In this document: positions 40,608-48,719 of the stretch, one piece after another
Numbering within the stretch: position 1 is the stretch's first letter
How the letters are laid out: every line of letters begins with the position of its first letter
From: Streptomyces sp. CG4
Lineage (GTDB): Bacteria; Actinomycetota; Actinomycetes; Streptomycetales; Streptomycetaceae
Length of the DNA: 64,000 nt
Reading direction: 5' to 3'
NCBI RefSeq assembly: GCF_041080655.1
Contig: NZ_CP163525.1
Location: forward strand, 9,238,001-9,302,000
Position numbers and translations under genes: made by a program
The notes under the pieces: generated by a model
What the model was told of the DNA's origin: nothing
The model's database searches: none
What the model saw: the letters and a program-made list of their open reading frames with translations, nothing else

Positions 40608-41860
40608 GGCAGCTCCATCGTCACCAGGGTCGGCCCTCCGGCCGGGCTCTGGATGGCGATGCTACCGTCGAAGGCCGACAGGCGGCGGCGGATGCCGCGC
40701 AGGCCGCTGCCGCCCGCCCCGAGTACGGGCCCTTCCTCCTCATGGGCGCCTCCGTGGCCGTCGTCCCACACCGTGCAGCGCAACACGTGACCGGTGTGGC
40801 TCAGTTCGACGCGTGCGTGTGCCGCGTCCCCGTGCCGGGCGGCGTTGGTCAGCAACTCGGCGACGGCGAAGTACAGGGCCGCCTCGATCGGCCCCTCCGG
40901 ACGGCCGGTCAGACCGTCGGCACCTACCTCTGCCGCCAGCGGGGCGTCCAGGGCGAGCGCACGCAGCGCGTCGACCAGCCCGCGCTCGGCCAGCACCGGT
41001 GGGTGGATGCCGCGTACCAGGGCGCGCAGCTCTGTCAGGGCCCGTGCCGAGTTCTCGCGCGTCTGCCGCACCAGCTCACGCGCCCGGTCCGGGTCCGTCT
41101 CCATCAGCGTCTCCAGCGCGCCGAGGGCGAGGCCCATCGCCACGAGCCGGGCCTGCGCTCCGTCGTGCAGGTCGCGTTCGATGCGGCGCAGTTCCGCCTC
41201 GCGGCTGTCCACGGCGGCGGCGCGCGTCTGGGTCAGCTCCTCGACCCGTTCGGCCAGCCGGTGGCGTTCCACCTCGGCGGCGACGGACGGGGCCGGGCCG
41301 AGCAGCCGGGGCAGCCAGCGGCGGGCATGCAGCCGGGAGGCGGGGGCGGCCAGCCGCAGACCGGCGTAGTAGAGCAGAAGGCCGCTGGGCAGCGCCACGG
41401 CCGGCGAGTCGAACACCGGGGCGTATGACACGCCGCCGCCGCTGCCGGACAGCGCGAGGATGCCCGGGGTGATCAGGCCGAAGAGGCCGTACCACACCAT
41501 CGCGCTGGGGCCGAGCAGCACCACCGCCGCGACGAGTGGCTCCAGCGCGAGGAAGAGCAGGTCACGGCGGTTGGCCGGGTCCTCGCGCGGGGTGCGGTCG
41601 TGGAGATAGGGGCTCACGATGACCGTACCGCCCCAGCGCCCGGGCACCCTGCGGTAGATGCCGGTCAGCCGGCGCATCGCGTGCAGCCAGCCCTGGTCCG
41701 GGTCACCAGCCGTGAAGAGCCGGGCCGGCAGACAGACGAACAGCATCACCAGAGCCGCCGGGCTGCACCAGCCGATCGCCCAGCAGTACCCCAGTTCCCG
41801 GTGCCGCCGCCCGAAGCGGCGCAGGGCGGTGCCTGCGGCGCGTCCGACAGCCGTGGTCAT
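40547..41860 (-). CDS. sensor histidine kinase (HisKA_3 class)
   Basis: 437 residues from ATG 41860. The N-terminal membrane region has two helix pairs (GYCWAIGWCSPAALVMLFVCL at about 25-45; LFLALEPLVAAVVLLGPSAMVWYGLFGLI at about 110-140). The dimerisation helix follows with the phospho-His in RRIERDLHDGAQARLVAMGLALG (about residue 235), then HATPase with N-box AVAELLTNAARHGDAAHA and G-box GGSGLRGIRRRL. Known: such kinases pair with NarL regulators, here the overlapping gene. The ligand is unknown; the short extracytoplasmic loops suggest membrane-stress sensing. Confidence 0.9.
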   Translation of the reverse strand: MTTAVGRAAGTALRRFGRRHRELGYCWAIGWCSPAALVMLFVCLPARLFTAGDPDQGWLHAMRRLTGIYRRVPGRWGGTVIVSPYLHDRTPREDPANRRDLLFLALEPLVAAVVLLGPSAMVWYGLFGLITPGILALSGSGGGVSYAPVFDSPAVALPSGLLLYYAGLRLAAPASRLHARRWLPRLLGPAPSVAAEVERHRLAERVEELTQTRAAAVDSREAELRRIERDLHDGAQARLVAMGLALGALETLMETDPDRARELVRQTRENSARALTELRALVRGIHPPVLAERGLVDALRALALDAPLAAEVGADGLTGRPEGPIEAALYFAVAELLTNAARHGDAAHARVELSHTGHVLRCTVWDDGHGGAHEEEGPVLGAGGSGLRGIRRRLSAFDGSIAIQSPAGGPTLVTMELPCVLSSPKTSSSSAKGSARS

Positions 41861-42102
41861 GGGCCTGCCTCCCCAGCGATCACGGGCCTGCCTCCTGAAA
41901 GGGTCGTGCGGTTCGTCGCCTGCACCGGTGCACCAGTGTGCCGCGCCCGGCGGCCGGACAGGGTGTGTCCGGGTCCCGCACGGGGGTGGGCCTAGCCCCA
42001 CCCCGACTCGGCACCTGAGCCCAATGTGCGTGTCCCCGCAGGTCCGTAGCGTCGAAGACATCAGGAACGGACACCAACACGGATCACGGACCAGGGGCCA
42101 GG

Positions 42103-42786
42103 GTGAAGGACATGACCGGGATGCAAGGCGTGAACAAGCACAAGGGGTCGTCGGCGAATGGGCCACTGCTGCAGAGCGCGGTACTGAACGTCGCCGCGCC
42201 GCTGGCCGTGTTCTACGGCTTGCGGGCGGCCGGGGCCGGCCTGTGGTGGGCGGTGCTGGCGAGCGCCGTTCCGCCGACCGTGGAGGCGGTGCTGACAGTG
42301 GCGCGGGAGCGGCGCGTCGGGATGCTGGGCGTCCTGGTGCTCGGCATGGTGGCCCTGGGCGCGGCGCTGTCGCTGGTGACCGGGAGCCCGCGGTTCATGT
42401 TCGCCAAGGACGGCTGGATGACGGGGATCGTCGGGTTGGTGTTCCTGGCCTCGCTGCGCGGACAGCCGATCATCTACCGGGTCCTTTCGTCCGTGACGAA
42501 GGGAGAGAAGCGTGCCGAGCTGGAACACAACTGGCAGGCGTCGCCGACCTTCCGTCATGTGATGCGGCTGCTGACCGCGGTCTGGGGCGTGGGTCTGCTG
42601 CTGGACTCGGTGGTACGGGTGGTGCTCGCGTACACGCTGCCCCTCGACTCGGTGATGCTGGTGACCACGCTCCAGTACGTCGCGCTGTTCGTGGGCTTGG
42701 AGGTCTTCAGCCGTCGCTACGGACGCAAGCCGGCCCGGATCACCCTCATTCACCACGAGGCCGCGGCGGCGGCGACAGCGGCCTGA
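42103..42786 (+). CDS. VC0807-like multi-pass membrane protein
   Basis: 227 residues from GTG 42103, or ATG 42112. Six hydrophobic segments are present (LLQSAVLNVAAPLAVFYGL, LWWAVLASAVPPTVEAVL, MLGVLVLGMVALGAALSLV, GIVGLVFLASLRGQPIIY, LLTAVWGVGLLLDSVVRVVLAY, LVTTLQYVALFVGLEVFSRRYG). The segments GSPRFMFAKDGWMTG and SLRGQPIIYRVL are typical of the VC0807/DUF3159-like family common in actinomycetes. Function unknown. It is divergent from the two-component system, a plausible target. An SDR gene follows 32 bp downstream. Confidence 0.8.
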   Translation: MKDMTGMQGVNKHKGSSANGPLLQSAVLNVAAPLAVFYGLRAAGAGLWWAVLASAVPPTVEAVLTVARERRVGMLGVLVLGMVALGAALSLVTGSPRFMFAKDGWMTGIVGLVFLASLRGQPIIYRVLSSVTKGEKRAELEHNWQASPTFRHVMRLLTAVWGVGLLLDSVVRVVLAYTLPLDSVMLVTTLQYVALFVGLEVFSRRYGRKPARITLIHHEAAAAATAA

Positions 42787-42818
42787 CGGGCCATCAGAAG
42801 TAGCAGGGGAGCGGGATC

Positions 42819-43562
42819 ATGGCGCAGGTGGTAGTGGTTACGGGGGCGGCGAGCGGGATCGGTGCGGCGGTGGCGCGGCACTTCGGCCGCCTCGGTGCGC
42901 AGGTGGTCGTGGCGGACATCGACGAGGCGGGCGGCTCCGCTGTCGCCGAGGAGGTGGGCGGGCTGTTCGTCCGTACCGACACCACGCGCGAGGAGGACAA
43001 TCTGGCGCTGATCGACGCCGCCGTGGCGGCCTACGGCGGGCTGGACTTCGTCCATCTCAACGCCGGGATCGGCGACGGCGGCGGCTTCGGCCAGGACGAC
43101 TACGACGCGGAGCGCCAGCACCGGGTACTGGCGGTGAACCTGCAAGGCGTGATGTCCGGCCTGCACGCCGCGCTGCCGGCGCTGGCCGCGCACGGCGGTG
43201 GCTCGCTGCTGGTGACCTCCAGCATGGCCGGGGTCGGCGTGGCCCCCTTCGACCCGGTGTACGCGGCGACCAAGTACGGCGTGATCGGGCTGGTCCGCTC
43301 GCTGGCCCCGACCTGGCAGGAGCGGGGGGTGCGGATCAACGCGATCTGCCCTGGGTTCGTGCGTACGCCGATCCTGCCGCCGGAGGCGATCGACTACATC
43401 CTCGGCGAGGGCTTCGCCCTGGCGGAGCCCGCCGAGATCGCGGCATCGGTGGCCGAGATCGCGGCGAGCGAGGAGGCGGGCCGTGCGTATGTGCTGCAGG
43501 CGGGCCGCACCCCCGAGCCTGTGGCCTTCCCGCAGCTGGAACTGGTACGTACCGACAGCTGA
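42819..43562 (+). CDS. short-chain dehydrogenase/reductase
   Basis: 247 residues from ATG 42819, with GGGGAG upstream. Seen: cofactor motif VTGAASGIGAAVARHFG (residues 6-22), acidic VVADIDEAGG favouring NAD, FVHLNAGIGDGG, catalytic Ser in LLVTSSMAG, and YAATKYGVIG with the Tyr-x-x-x-Lys pair, ending with a proline-rich exit (GFVRTPILPPEAIDY). The family is complete. It probably forms an operon with the membrane protein upstream. Substrate unknown. Confidence 0.9.
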   Translation: MAQVVVVTGAASGIGAAVARHFGRLGAQVVVADIDEAGGSAVAEEVGGLFVRTDTTREEDNLALIDAAVAAYGGLDFVHLNAGIGDGGGFGQDDYDAERQHRVLAVNLQGVMSGLHAALPALAAHGGGSLLVTSSMAGVGVAPFDPVYAATKYGVIGLVRSLAPTWQERGVRINAICPGFVRTPILPPEAIDYILGEGFALAEPAEIAASVAEIAASEEAGRAYVLQAGRTPEPVAFPQLELVRTDS

Positions 43563-43635
43563 ACGCCGTCCGCGAGCCGGGCACGGGACCGCTGCCTGTG
43601 TCGTACCCGACCAGCTCGGCGTCGGGCCATCCGGC

Positions 43636-44694
43636 TCACGACGCGCCGTCAACCTCCCGCACCAGCTCGATCGCCCTGGCCAGGGTGGTGAGCCGGGCAT
43701 CCAAGGAGTCGCCGGCCGGGTACAGGCGGACGGTGTCGACGCCGGCGGCGCGCCATACCCGGAGCCGTTCGCGCACCATGGCTTCGGTGCCGATCAGCGT
43801 GGTGCCCAAGACCATCTCGTCGGTCACCAGCGCCGCCGCGCCGTCCCGGTCACCGGCCTGCCACCGCTCGCGCACCTCGGCGGCGACCTCGGCCCAGCCC
43901 TGACGGCTGTAGGCGTTGTTGTAGAAGTTGGTGGACGCCGACCCCATGCCGCCCAGACTGAAGGCGAGTTCCTTCTTGCGTCGGGCGGTCATCGCACCGA
44001 GGGCGTCCTCGTCGGGCGCGAAGGCGACCTCTGCGCCCTGGCAGACGTCCAGGTCGGCGCGGATACGACCGCTGCGGGCCAGGCCCTCGTCGAGGTGCGC
44101 GAAGTACGCGCCGTCCGCGCCTTCGGGGACGAAGCTGGTGCCCAGCCAGCCGTCGGCGACTTCCCCGGTGAGACGCAGCATGGCCGGTGACAGCGCCGCC
44201 AGGTACAGGGGGATGCGATGCTCGGGCCGCATCGACAGCCGCATGGGGACCGCTTCGCCGCCGGGCAGCGGGATGGTGAACTCCGCTCCCGAGTAGGCGA
44301 GTTTGCCGCCGTCGAAGAGCCGCCGGACGATCTCGACGGTCTCCCGCATACGGCGCAGCGGCCGGGCGAACGGCACCCCGTGCAGTCCCTCCATCACCTG
44401 CGGGCCGGATGCCCCGAGACCGAGCAGGAAGCGCCCACCGGAGAGATTGGACAACGTGATGGCGGTCTGCGCGAGGGCGGCCGGGGTACGGGTGCCCAGC
44501 TGCATGACACCGGAGCCCAGGAGCATGCGGTCGGTGCGGGCGGCGTAGTAGCCCAGCGCGGAGGGAGCGTCGGAGCCCCAGGCCTCGGCCACCCAGCAGA
44601 TGTCCAGGCCCAGCTTCTCCGCCTCGACGACGAAGTCCGCGAGCCGAGCCCAGCTCCCGCCGCCCGAGGCCTCGATCGTGGTGGCCGTGCGCAT
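43636..44694 (-). CDS. LLM-class F420-dependent oxidoreductase
   Basis: 352 residues from ATG 44694, overlapping the SRPBCC stop (TGATG); a GTG one codon earlier is possible. TIM-barrel signatures: ADFVVEAEKLGLDICWVAEAWGSDAP, RTDRMLLGSGVMQLGTRTPAALAQTAITLSNLSGGRFLLGLGASGPQV. Known: Streptomyces LLM proteins use F420 or FMN for hydride transfer in catabolism or tailoring. Co-translation with an SRPBCC (lipid/polyketide-binding) protein suggests both act on the same hydrophobic small molecule. Confidence 0.85.
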   Translation of the reverse strand: MRTATTIEASGGGSWARLADFVVEAEKLGLDICWVAEAWGSDAPSALGYYAARTDRMLLGSGVMQLGTRTPAALAQTAITLSNLSGGRFLLGLGASGPQVMEGLHGVPFARPLRRMRETVEIVRRLFDGGKLAYSGAEFTIPLPGGEAVPMRLSMRPEHRIPLYLAALSPAMLRLTGEVADGWLGTSFVPEGADGAYFAHLDEGLARSGRIRADLDVCQGAEVAFAPDEDALGAMTARRKKELAFSLGGMGSASTNFYNNAYSRQGWAEVAAEVRERWQAGDRDGAAALVTDEMVLGTTLIGTEAMVRERLRVWRAAGVDTVRLYPAGDSLDARLTTLARAIELVREVDGAS

Positions 44695-45200
44695 CACGCC
44701 TCCGCCTGCTTCTTGATGTGCTCGAGCGTCGAGGCGATGCTCCGCTCGAACTCACGCAGCCGTACGAACACGATCTTCTGCTCCTTCTCCGGCATCCGGT
44801 CGATCGCGACCGACAGTCCGGAGCGCCCCGGGCCCAACTGCATCCACTGCGACAGTTCCGTGCCGCCCTTCTCTGGCCGGAGGCGGAAGCGCCAGAGCGC
44901 GGAGGGTTCGGCGGGGTCCTGCACCGCCCAGGCGAAAGCCCGCTCCGGGTCGCACTCGATCACATGCGAGGTGGTCGACCACGCGCCGAACGCCTCGTGC
45001 CTGCTGTGACCGACGAACCTGGCGCCCACGGTCGGTCCGGCGGCACCGTCGAGCCAGGCGACGGACTGGAGTTCCTTGCTCATGTCCGGCATCAAGGCGA
45101 TGTCACTGACCAGGGCCCACACCCGTGCCGGCGGAGCGTCGATCCAGGTCCGCACCTCGACCGTGGGTTTGTCCGCATAGCGCGCGCCCGTCCACTCCAC
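44694..45200 (-). CDS. SRPBCC (START/Bet v1-like) ligand-binding protein
   Basis: 168 residues from GTG 45200, chosen because AAGGAGG lies 9 nt upstream inside the longer frame; ATG 45221 is the alternative. The body reads EVRTWIDAPPARVWALVSDIALMPDMSKELQSVAWLDG...VGARFVGHSRHEAF...ERAFAWAVQDP, the polyketide cyclase/dehydrase subfamily. A TTGACA box is present upstream (complement of 45261-45266). Known: these proteins bind or cyclise hydrophobic molecules. It is translationally coupled to the LLM oxidoreductase. Confidence 0.85.
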   Translation of the reverse strand: MEWTGARYADKPTVEVRTWIDAPPARVWALVSDIALMPDMSKELQSVAWLDGAAGPTVGARFVGHSRHEAFGAWSTTSHVIECDPERAFAWAVQDPAEPSALWRFRLRPEKGGTELSQWMQLGPGRSGLSVAIDRMPEKEQKIVFVRLREFERSIASTLEHIKKQAEA

Positions 45201-45276
45201 GTCCACAGGCCTCCTTGCCATAAGGGGTGTGACCTCCAGAGTTGCGTCATGAGACTTACCTGTCAAGAGGACAGCC

Positions 45277-45333
45277 GAAGAGCTCGGCGGTAGAGTTGAA
45301 GAGGTCGGCGGTGGAGCGGAAGAGGCCAACGGT
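45277..45333. repeat. 21-bp tandem repeat, 2.7 copies
   Basis: Units start at 45277, 45298 and 45319 (GAAGAGNTCGGCGGTNGAGNN). The period is a multiple of three, and in one minus-strand frame it would encode LFxSTA repeats, but no gene uses it. It lies between the SRPBCC promoter and the HxlR stop. Confidence 0.6.
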
Positions 45334-45338
45334 ACTGA

Positions 45339-45839
45339 TCAGCCCGCCCCGAACCGGCGCACGACGTCCGGTCGACGCCTGAGCCGCTCGGGGTAGCCGG
45401 GCCCCATCCGCATCGACGTCTCCTGCGCCGCCAGGGGCCTGCGGCAGACGGAGCACACCACCTCGGCGCTGCTGTCGTGTCCGCACGCATCATGGTGAAA
45501 CACCACCGGGACGCCCTCCTCACCGGCCAGCCAGCGGTCGCCCCATCTGGACATGGCGGCCAGCACGGTGAACAGGTCACGGCCCTTCTCCGTGAGAACG
45601 TAGTCATAACGCGGCGGCTCGCTCTCGTAGAGCCGCTTCTTCAGCACCCCCTCCTCCACCAGGCGACGCAGCCGGTCGGTCAAGGTATTGCGCGCGATGC
45701 CCAGCTCCTGCTGGAACTCGTCGAACCGGCGAACGCCGTAGAACGCCTCCCGCACGACGAGAGGCGTCCAGTGGTCACCCAACAGGTCAAGGGTGCGAGC
45801 GATGGAACACGGCCAGCTGGCGAACGACGTACGTTTCAT
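45339..45839 (-). CDS. HxlR-family regulator with C-terminal zinc-ribbon-like tail
   Basis: 166 residues from ATG 45839. HxlR wHTH: CSIARTLDLLGDHWTPLVVREAFYGVRRFDEFQQELGIARNTLTDRLRRLVEEGVL (residues 10-66). The tail has FHHDACGHDSSAEVVCSVC, a His/Cys set resembling a treble-clef zinc site. Known: the N-terminal Cys (here Cys11) is the thiol sensor in HypR/YodB-type members. TATCAT (45847-45852) ends 7 nt before the ATG, so it is predicted leaderless. It is divergent from the TOPRIM gene. Confidence 0.85.
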   Translation of the reverse strand: MKRTSFASWPCSIARTLDLLGDHWTPLVVREAFYGVRRFDEFQQELGIARNTLTDRLRRLVEEGVLKKRLYESEPPRYDYVLTEKGRDLFTVLAAMSRWGDRWLAGEEGVPVVFHHDACGHDSSAEVVCSVCRRPLAAQETSMRMGPGYPERLRRRPDVVRRFGAG

Positions 45840-46010
45840 GTTCCCGATGATAGGCAGTCTCACAAAGAAACTCAGCAGATGGAATCCCCGCTCCCCGACC
45901 CACCGCGACCTGCCGGGCCAGGGCACGACCCGATGTCTTCGTGGCCCCCTCGGTCCACGTCCGGCGGAAAACCCCTGGCGTGGTGGCCGGAAAGGGCGGA
46001 GGCTCGTTGC

Positions 46011-46628
46011 ATGGCCGGCATGGGGGCGTTTCGGGAGGCGGTCGCCGCGTGGGCGGCCGGCGGTACCGGCGGCCCCGCGCGGGAGCTGGCCGTACGGCTG
46101 TCCGTCCGGACGGTCGTCCTGCTCGAAGGACCCAGCGATGTCGCTGCGCTCGACGCGCTGGCCTCCCGTCGCGGCCGGGATCTGGCGGCCGAGGGAGTCT
46201 GTGTCCTGCCGATGGGCGGTGCGATGAACGTCGGGCGTTTCGCGCACCTTCTCGGGCCGACAGGCCTGGGGCTCGGCCTCACGGGACTGTGCGACGAGCG
46301 GGAGCGCCGCTACTACGCCCGCGGCTTGGAGCGGGCCGGCGCGGCAGAGCAAGGGTTCTTCGTCTGCGCGGCGGACTTGGAGGAGGAGCTGATCCGCGCG
46401 CTGGGCGTGGCCCGCGTGGAGGAACTCGTCCGGGCTGAGGGCGACTTGCGCGCCCTGCAGACCTTTCTGCGCCAGCCCGCACAGCAAGGCCGCACCGCAC
46501 AGCAGCAGTTGCGGCGCTTCCTCGGCACGAAGAAGGGGCGCAAGATCCGTTACGGGTGCGTCCTGGTCGAAGCCCTCGACCCCGACCGCGTACCCGCCCC
46601 GCTCGACGGCCTCCTCACCAGCCTCTGA
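46011..46628 (+). CDS. TOPRIM nucleotidyl-transferase/hydrolase domain protein
   Basis: 205 residues from ATG 46011, with GGAGG eight bases upstream. The TOPRIM-like core is VRTVVLLEGPSDVAALDALASRRGRDLAAEGVCVLPMGGAMNVGRFAHLL (acidic residue in LLEGPSD), followed by LTGLCDERERRYYARGLERAG. The C-terminal part is charged and helical. Known: this lone module resembles the nuclease half of OLD-family proteins, but without the ATPase. Many actinomycetes carry such stand-alone copies with no assigned role. The divergent HxlR gene may regulate it. Confidence 0.75.
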   Translation: MAGMGAFREAVAAWAAGGTGGPARELAVRLSVRTVVLLEGPSDVAALDALASRRGRDLAAEGVCVLPMGGAMNVGRFAHLLGPTGLGLGLTGLCDERERRYYARGLERAGAAEQGFFVCAADLEEELIRALGVARVEELVRAEGDLRALQTFLRQPAQQGRTAQQQLRRFLGTKKGRKIRYGCVLVEALDPDRVPAPLDGLLTSL

Positions 46629-46953
46629 CCCCTCGGCGACGTCGATCGCTCCGCACCGTCGTCCGTTCCCGAGCCGCCCTCCCGCACCGTACGCCCTCGC
46701 AGAGCCGTCACCGCCAGCAGCGCGCAGAAGAGAGCGGCCGAGCGCCCTCCGTGAGTTCTCGACCGCGAGCACCGAGCCCGCGCCGCTCACCGTGAGCCCG
46801 CTGGTCACACCGTCCATCGGCTGCTCCGAGCCGGCGCACTACGTCGTGAAGCAGGGCAGGGTCTTCGCCGGCTGGCCCGCGGCCGTCCGAACCGTGGGGC
46901 GGGGCAGGAACGGCGAGCGGAGACCGGCCGGGTGCGGAGCACTTGCTTGTGGC
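46629..46953. other. non-coding 325 bp
   Basis: No recognisable gene. A short frame at 46792-47052 has no homology and no ribosome-binding site. The 3' part leads into the TetR operator/promoter. Confidence 0.5.
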
Positions 46954-46990
46954 GCGTCCACTGGACGCCTAAGGTGCGTCCAGTGGATGT
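46954..46990. promoter_or_regulatory. TetR-type double operator on a leaderless promoter
   Basis: The perfect 15-bp palindrome GCGTCCACTGGACGC (46954-46968) and a second copy GCGTCCAGTGGATGT (46976-46990) flank TAAGGT (46970-46975). That hexamer ends 7 nt before the GTG at 46983. Confidence 0.7.
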
Positions 46991-47201
46991 TGCTCTCCCG
47001 GACCGGCGCGCCGGAACCGAGGCCGGGCGCGGGGGTGGACGCGCCGCCATGACCAGCCTGTTCGCCTCGCTGCCGGCCCGGACGCATCCGCTGCTCACCA
47101 CCCACGTGTCACTGCTCAACTACCTGGACGGTGGCGGGGAGTTGGGCTTCGGGCCGTGCTGCCTGCTGGACGGAATCGCCGCGACACCGGAGGGCCGCTG
47201 A
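46983..47201 (+). pseudogene. TetR regulator with its DNA-binding domain deleted
   Basis: The frame opens at GTG 46983 (MDVALPDRR) and, after about 20 low-complexity residues, continues MTSLFASLPARTHPLLTTHVSLLNYLDGGGELGFGPCCLLDGIAATPEGR. This is the C-terminal end of a TetR ligand domain (consensus FxFGLxxLLDGI). The 100+ residues containing the HTH are gone, while the promoter, two operators, start codon and the coupled downstream start (TGATG with the hydrolase) remain. The operator is probably read by another TetR, or the hydrolase is now constitutive. Confidence 0.65.
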
Positions 47202-48088
47202 TGTCCCGGAACGCCATGCCCAGCAATGCGCACTGGGCCACGGGAGGGAGCCGGATCACCGTTCACGGCCGCACGGGGCCGCACTCACTGTTCGTCCGCC
47301 AGGACGGTCCCGTGGCCGGCCCGCCCGTGACACTCGTCCACGGCTTTCCCACCTCCTCCCACGACTGGTCCCTGATCGTGCCCCGGCTGGCGGCGCGGGG
47401 GCACCGGGTCATCACCTTCGACCTGCTCGGCTTCGGACACAGCGACAAGCCACGACGGCACACCTACTCGGTGCTGGAACAGGCCGACCTGGTGGAGGAC
47501 ATCTGGCGCCACCTCGACATCGACGACACCGTACTGGTCGCCCACGACTACGGCGTCAGCGTGGCCCAGGAACTGCTCGCCCGCGGCCCCGCCCGGATCA
47601 CCCGCATGGCTTGGTTGAACGGCGGCCTCTACCCGGACCTCCACCGGCCCGTACGCGTGCAGCGGCTGCTCCACGGCCCGCTCGGTCCGCTCCTCGCCCA
47701 CGCGGTCACCGAACGCGGTTTCCGCGCGACGATGCGCCAGGTGCTGGGCCGGCCCGTCCCGGACGGCGATCTGCACGCCATGTGGGAGAGCATCAGCCAT
47801 GACGGGGGCCGCCTGCTGGCTCCGCGACTGCTCCGCTACATCGACGAGCGGCGCACCCATGAAGCCCGCTGGGTCCCTGCGCTGGAGGGCTACTCGGGCC
47901 CCACCCTGTTCCTCTGGGGACCCGCCGACCCGATCAGCGGCGCGCATGTCCTCGCCCGCATCAGACAGCGCATGCCGTCCGCCACCGTCACCGAACTCGC
48001 CGGACCACCCGCCGTCGGCCACTACCCCCAGGTGGAAGCCCCGGACGAGATCGCCACGCACCTCGTCGACTTCCTCGACTCCCGGTGA
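47201..48088 (+). CDS. alpha/beta hydrolase, haloalkane dehalogenase/epoxide hydrolase type
   Basis: 295 residues from ATG 47201. Seen: LVHGFPTSSHDWSLIVPRL (oxyanion, HGFPTSS), GFGHSDKPRRHTYSVLEQADLV, and a nucleophile elbow with Asp instead of Ser (VAHDYGVSVAQELLARG, about residue 122). Then come FLWGPADPISGAH with a second acid and PPAVGHYPQVEAPDE with the His. Known: an Asp nucleophile means ester intermediates as in dehalogenases and epoxide hydrolases. Its start overlaps the TetR remnant's stop, so it was the repressor's target. Confidence 0.85.
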   Translation: MSRNAMPSNAHWATGGSRITVHGRTGPHSLFVRQDGPVAGPPVTLVHGFPTSSHDWSLIVPRLAARGHRVITFDLLGFGHSDKPRRHTYSVLEQADLVEDIWRHLDIDDTVLVAHDYGVSVAQELLARGPARITRMAWLNGGLYPDLHRPVRVQRLLHGPLGPLLAHAVTERGFRATMRQVLGRPVPDGDLHAMWESISHDGGRLLAPRLLRYIDERRTHEARWVPALEGYSGPTLFLWGPADPISGAHVLARIRQRMPSATVTELAGPPAVGHYPQVEAPDEIATHLVDFLDSR

Positions 48089-48249
48089 TCCGGCTGCTGC
48101 GCACCGATGACCCGGCGAGCACACCGGGCGGGCCGTGCCAGGCGCGGACATCTGCCCTCGCGTCGATTACCCGGCAGGTCATCGACCGCGGCCCGCCCCC
48201 GGGGCAGGATCGTGGACATCAGCAGCCGACCAGCCGGAAGGACGCCGCC

Positions 48250-48597
48250 ATGACCGCCTACGCGATAGCTCACCTGCGGGAAGCCGCCCCGCACCCGGAG
48301 ATCGCCGAGTACATCGCGCGCATCACCGCCACCTTCGAGCCGCACGGCGGCCGCTTCCTCGTCCACGGCTCCGCGCACGAGGTGAAGGAGGGCGCATGGC
48401 CCGGACAGGTCGTCGTGATCGGCTTCCCGTCGATCGCGAAGGCACGCGCCTGGTGGGACTCCGATGCGTACCAGGCCATCGCGCCCCTGCGTGCCCGGCA
48501 CATCGAGGGCGACATCGTCCTGGTCCCGGGCGTGAGTGAGAACTACGACGCGACGGACACCGCACAGACGATGCTGGAGGCGCTTGCCGCCCGTTGA
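48250..48597 (+). CDS. DUF1330 family protein (dimeric alpha-beta barrel)
   Basis: 115 residues from ATG 48250, with AAGGA upstream. YAIAHLREAAPHPEIAEYIARITATFEPHGGRFLVHGSAHEVKEGAWPGQVVVIGFPSIAKARAWWDSDAYQAIAPLRARHIEGDIVLVPG is a near-complete DUF1330 domain. Known: the fold is ferredoxin-like and related to small stress-responsive monooxygenases; no activity is established. It follows the hydrolase by 161 bp on the same strand, perhaps in one operon. Confidence 0.9.
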   Translation: MTAYAIAHLREAAPHPEIAEYIARITATFEPHGGRFLVHGSAHEVKEGAWPGQVVVIGFPSIAKARAWWDSDAYQAIAPLRARHIEGDIVLVPGVSENYDATDTAQTMLEALAAR

Positions 48598-48719
48598 CGA
48601 GGCAGGTGGCAGTGCCTGCCGAATTGATCGTGGTACGACTGCGGCAGCGGGCGATCGCCACGAACTCCCCTACGATTCGGGCGAATTCGGCGGCCGGTGC
48701 CTGCACGGCCGGTCGGCCG

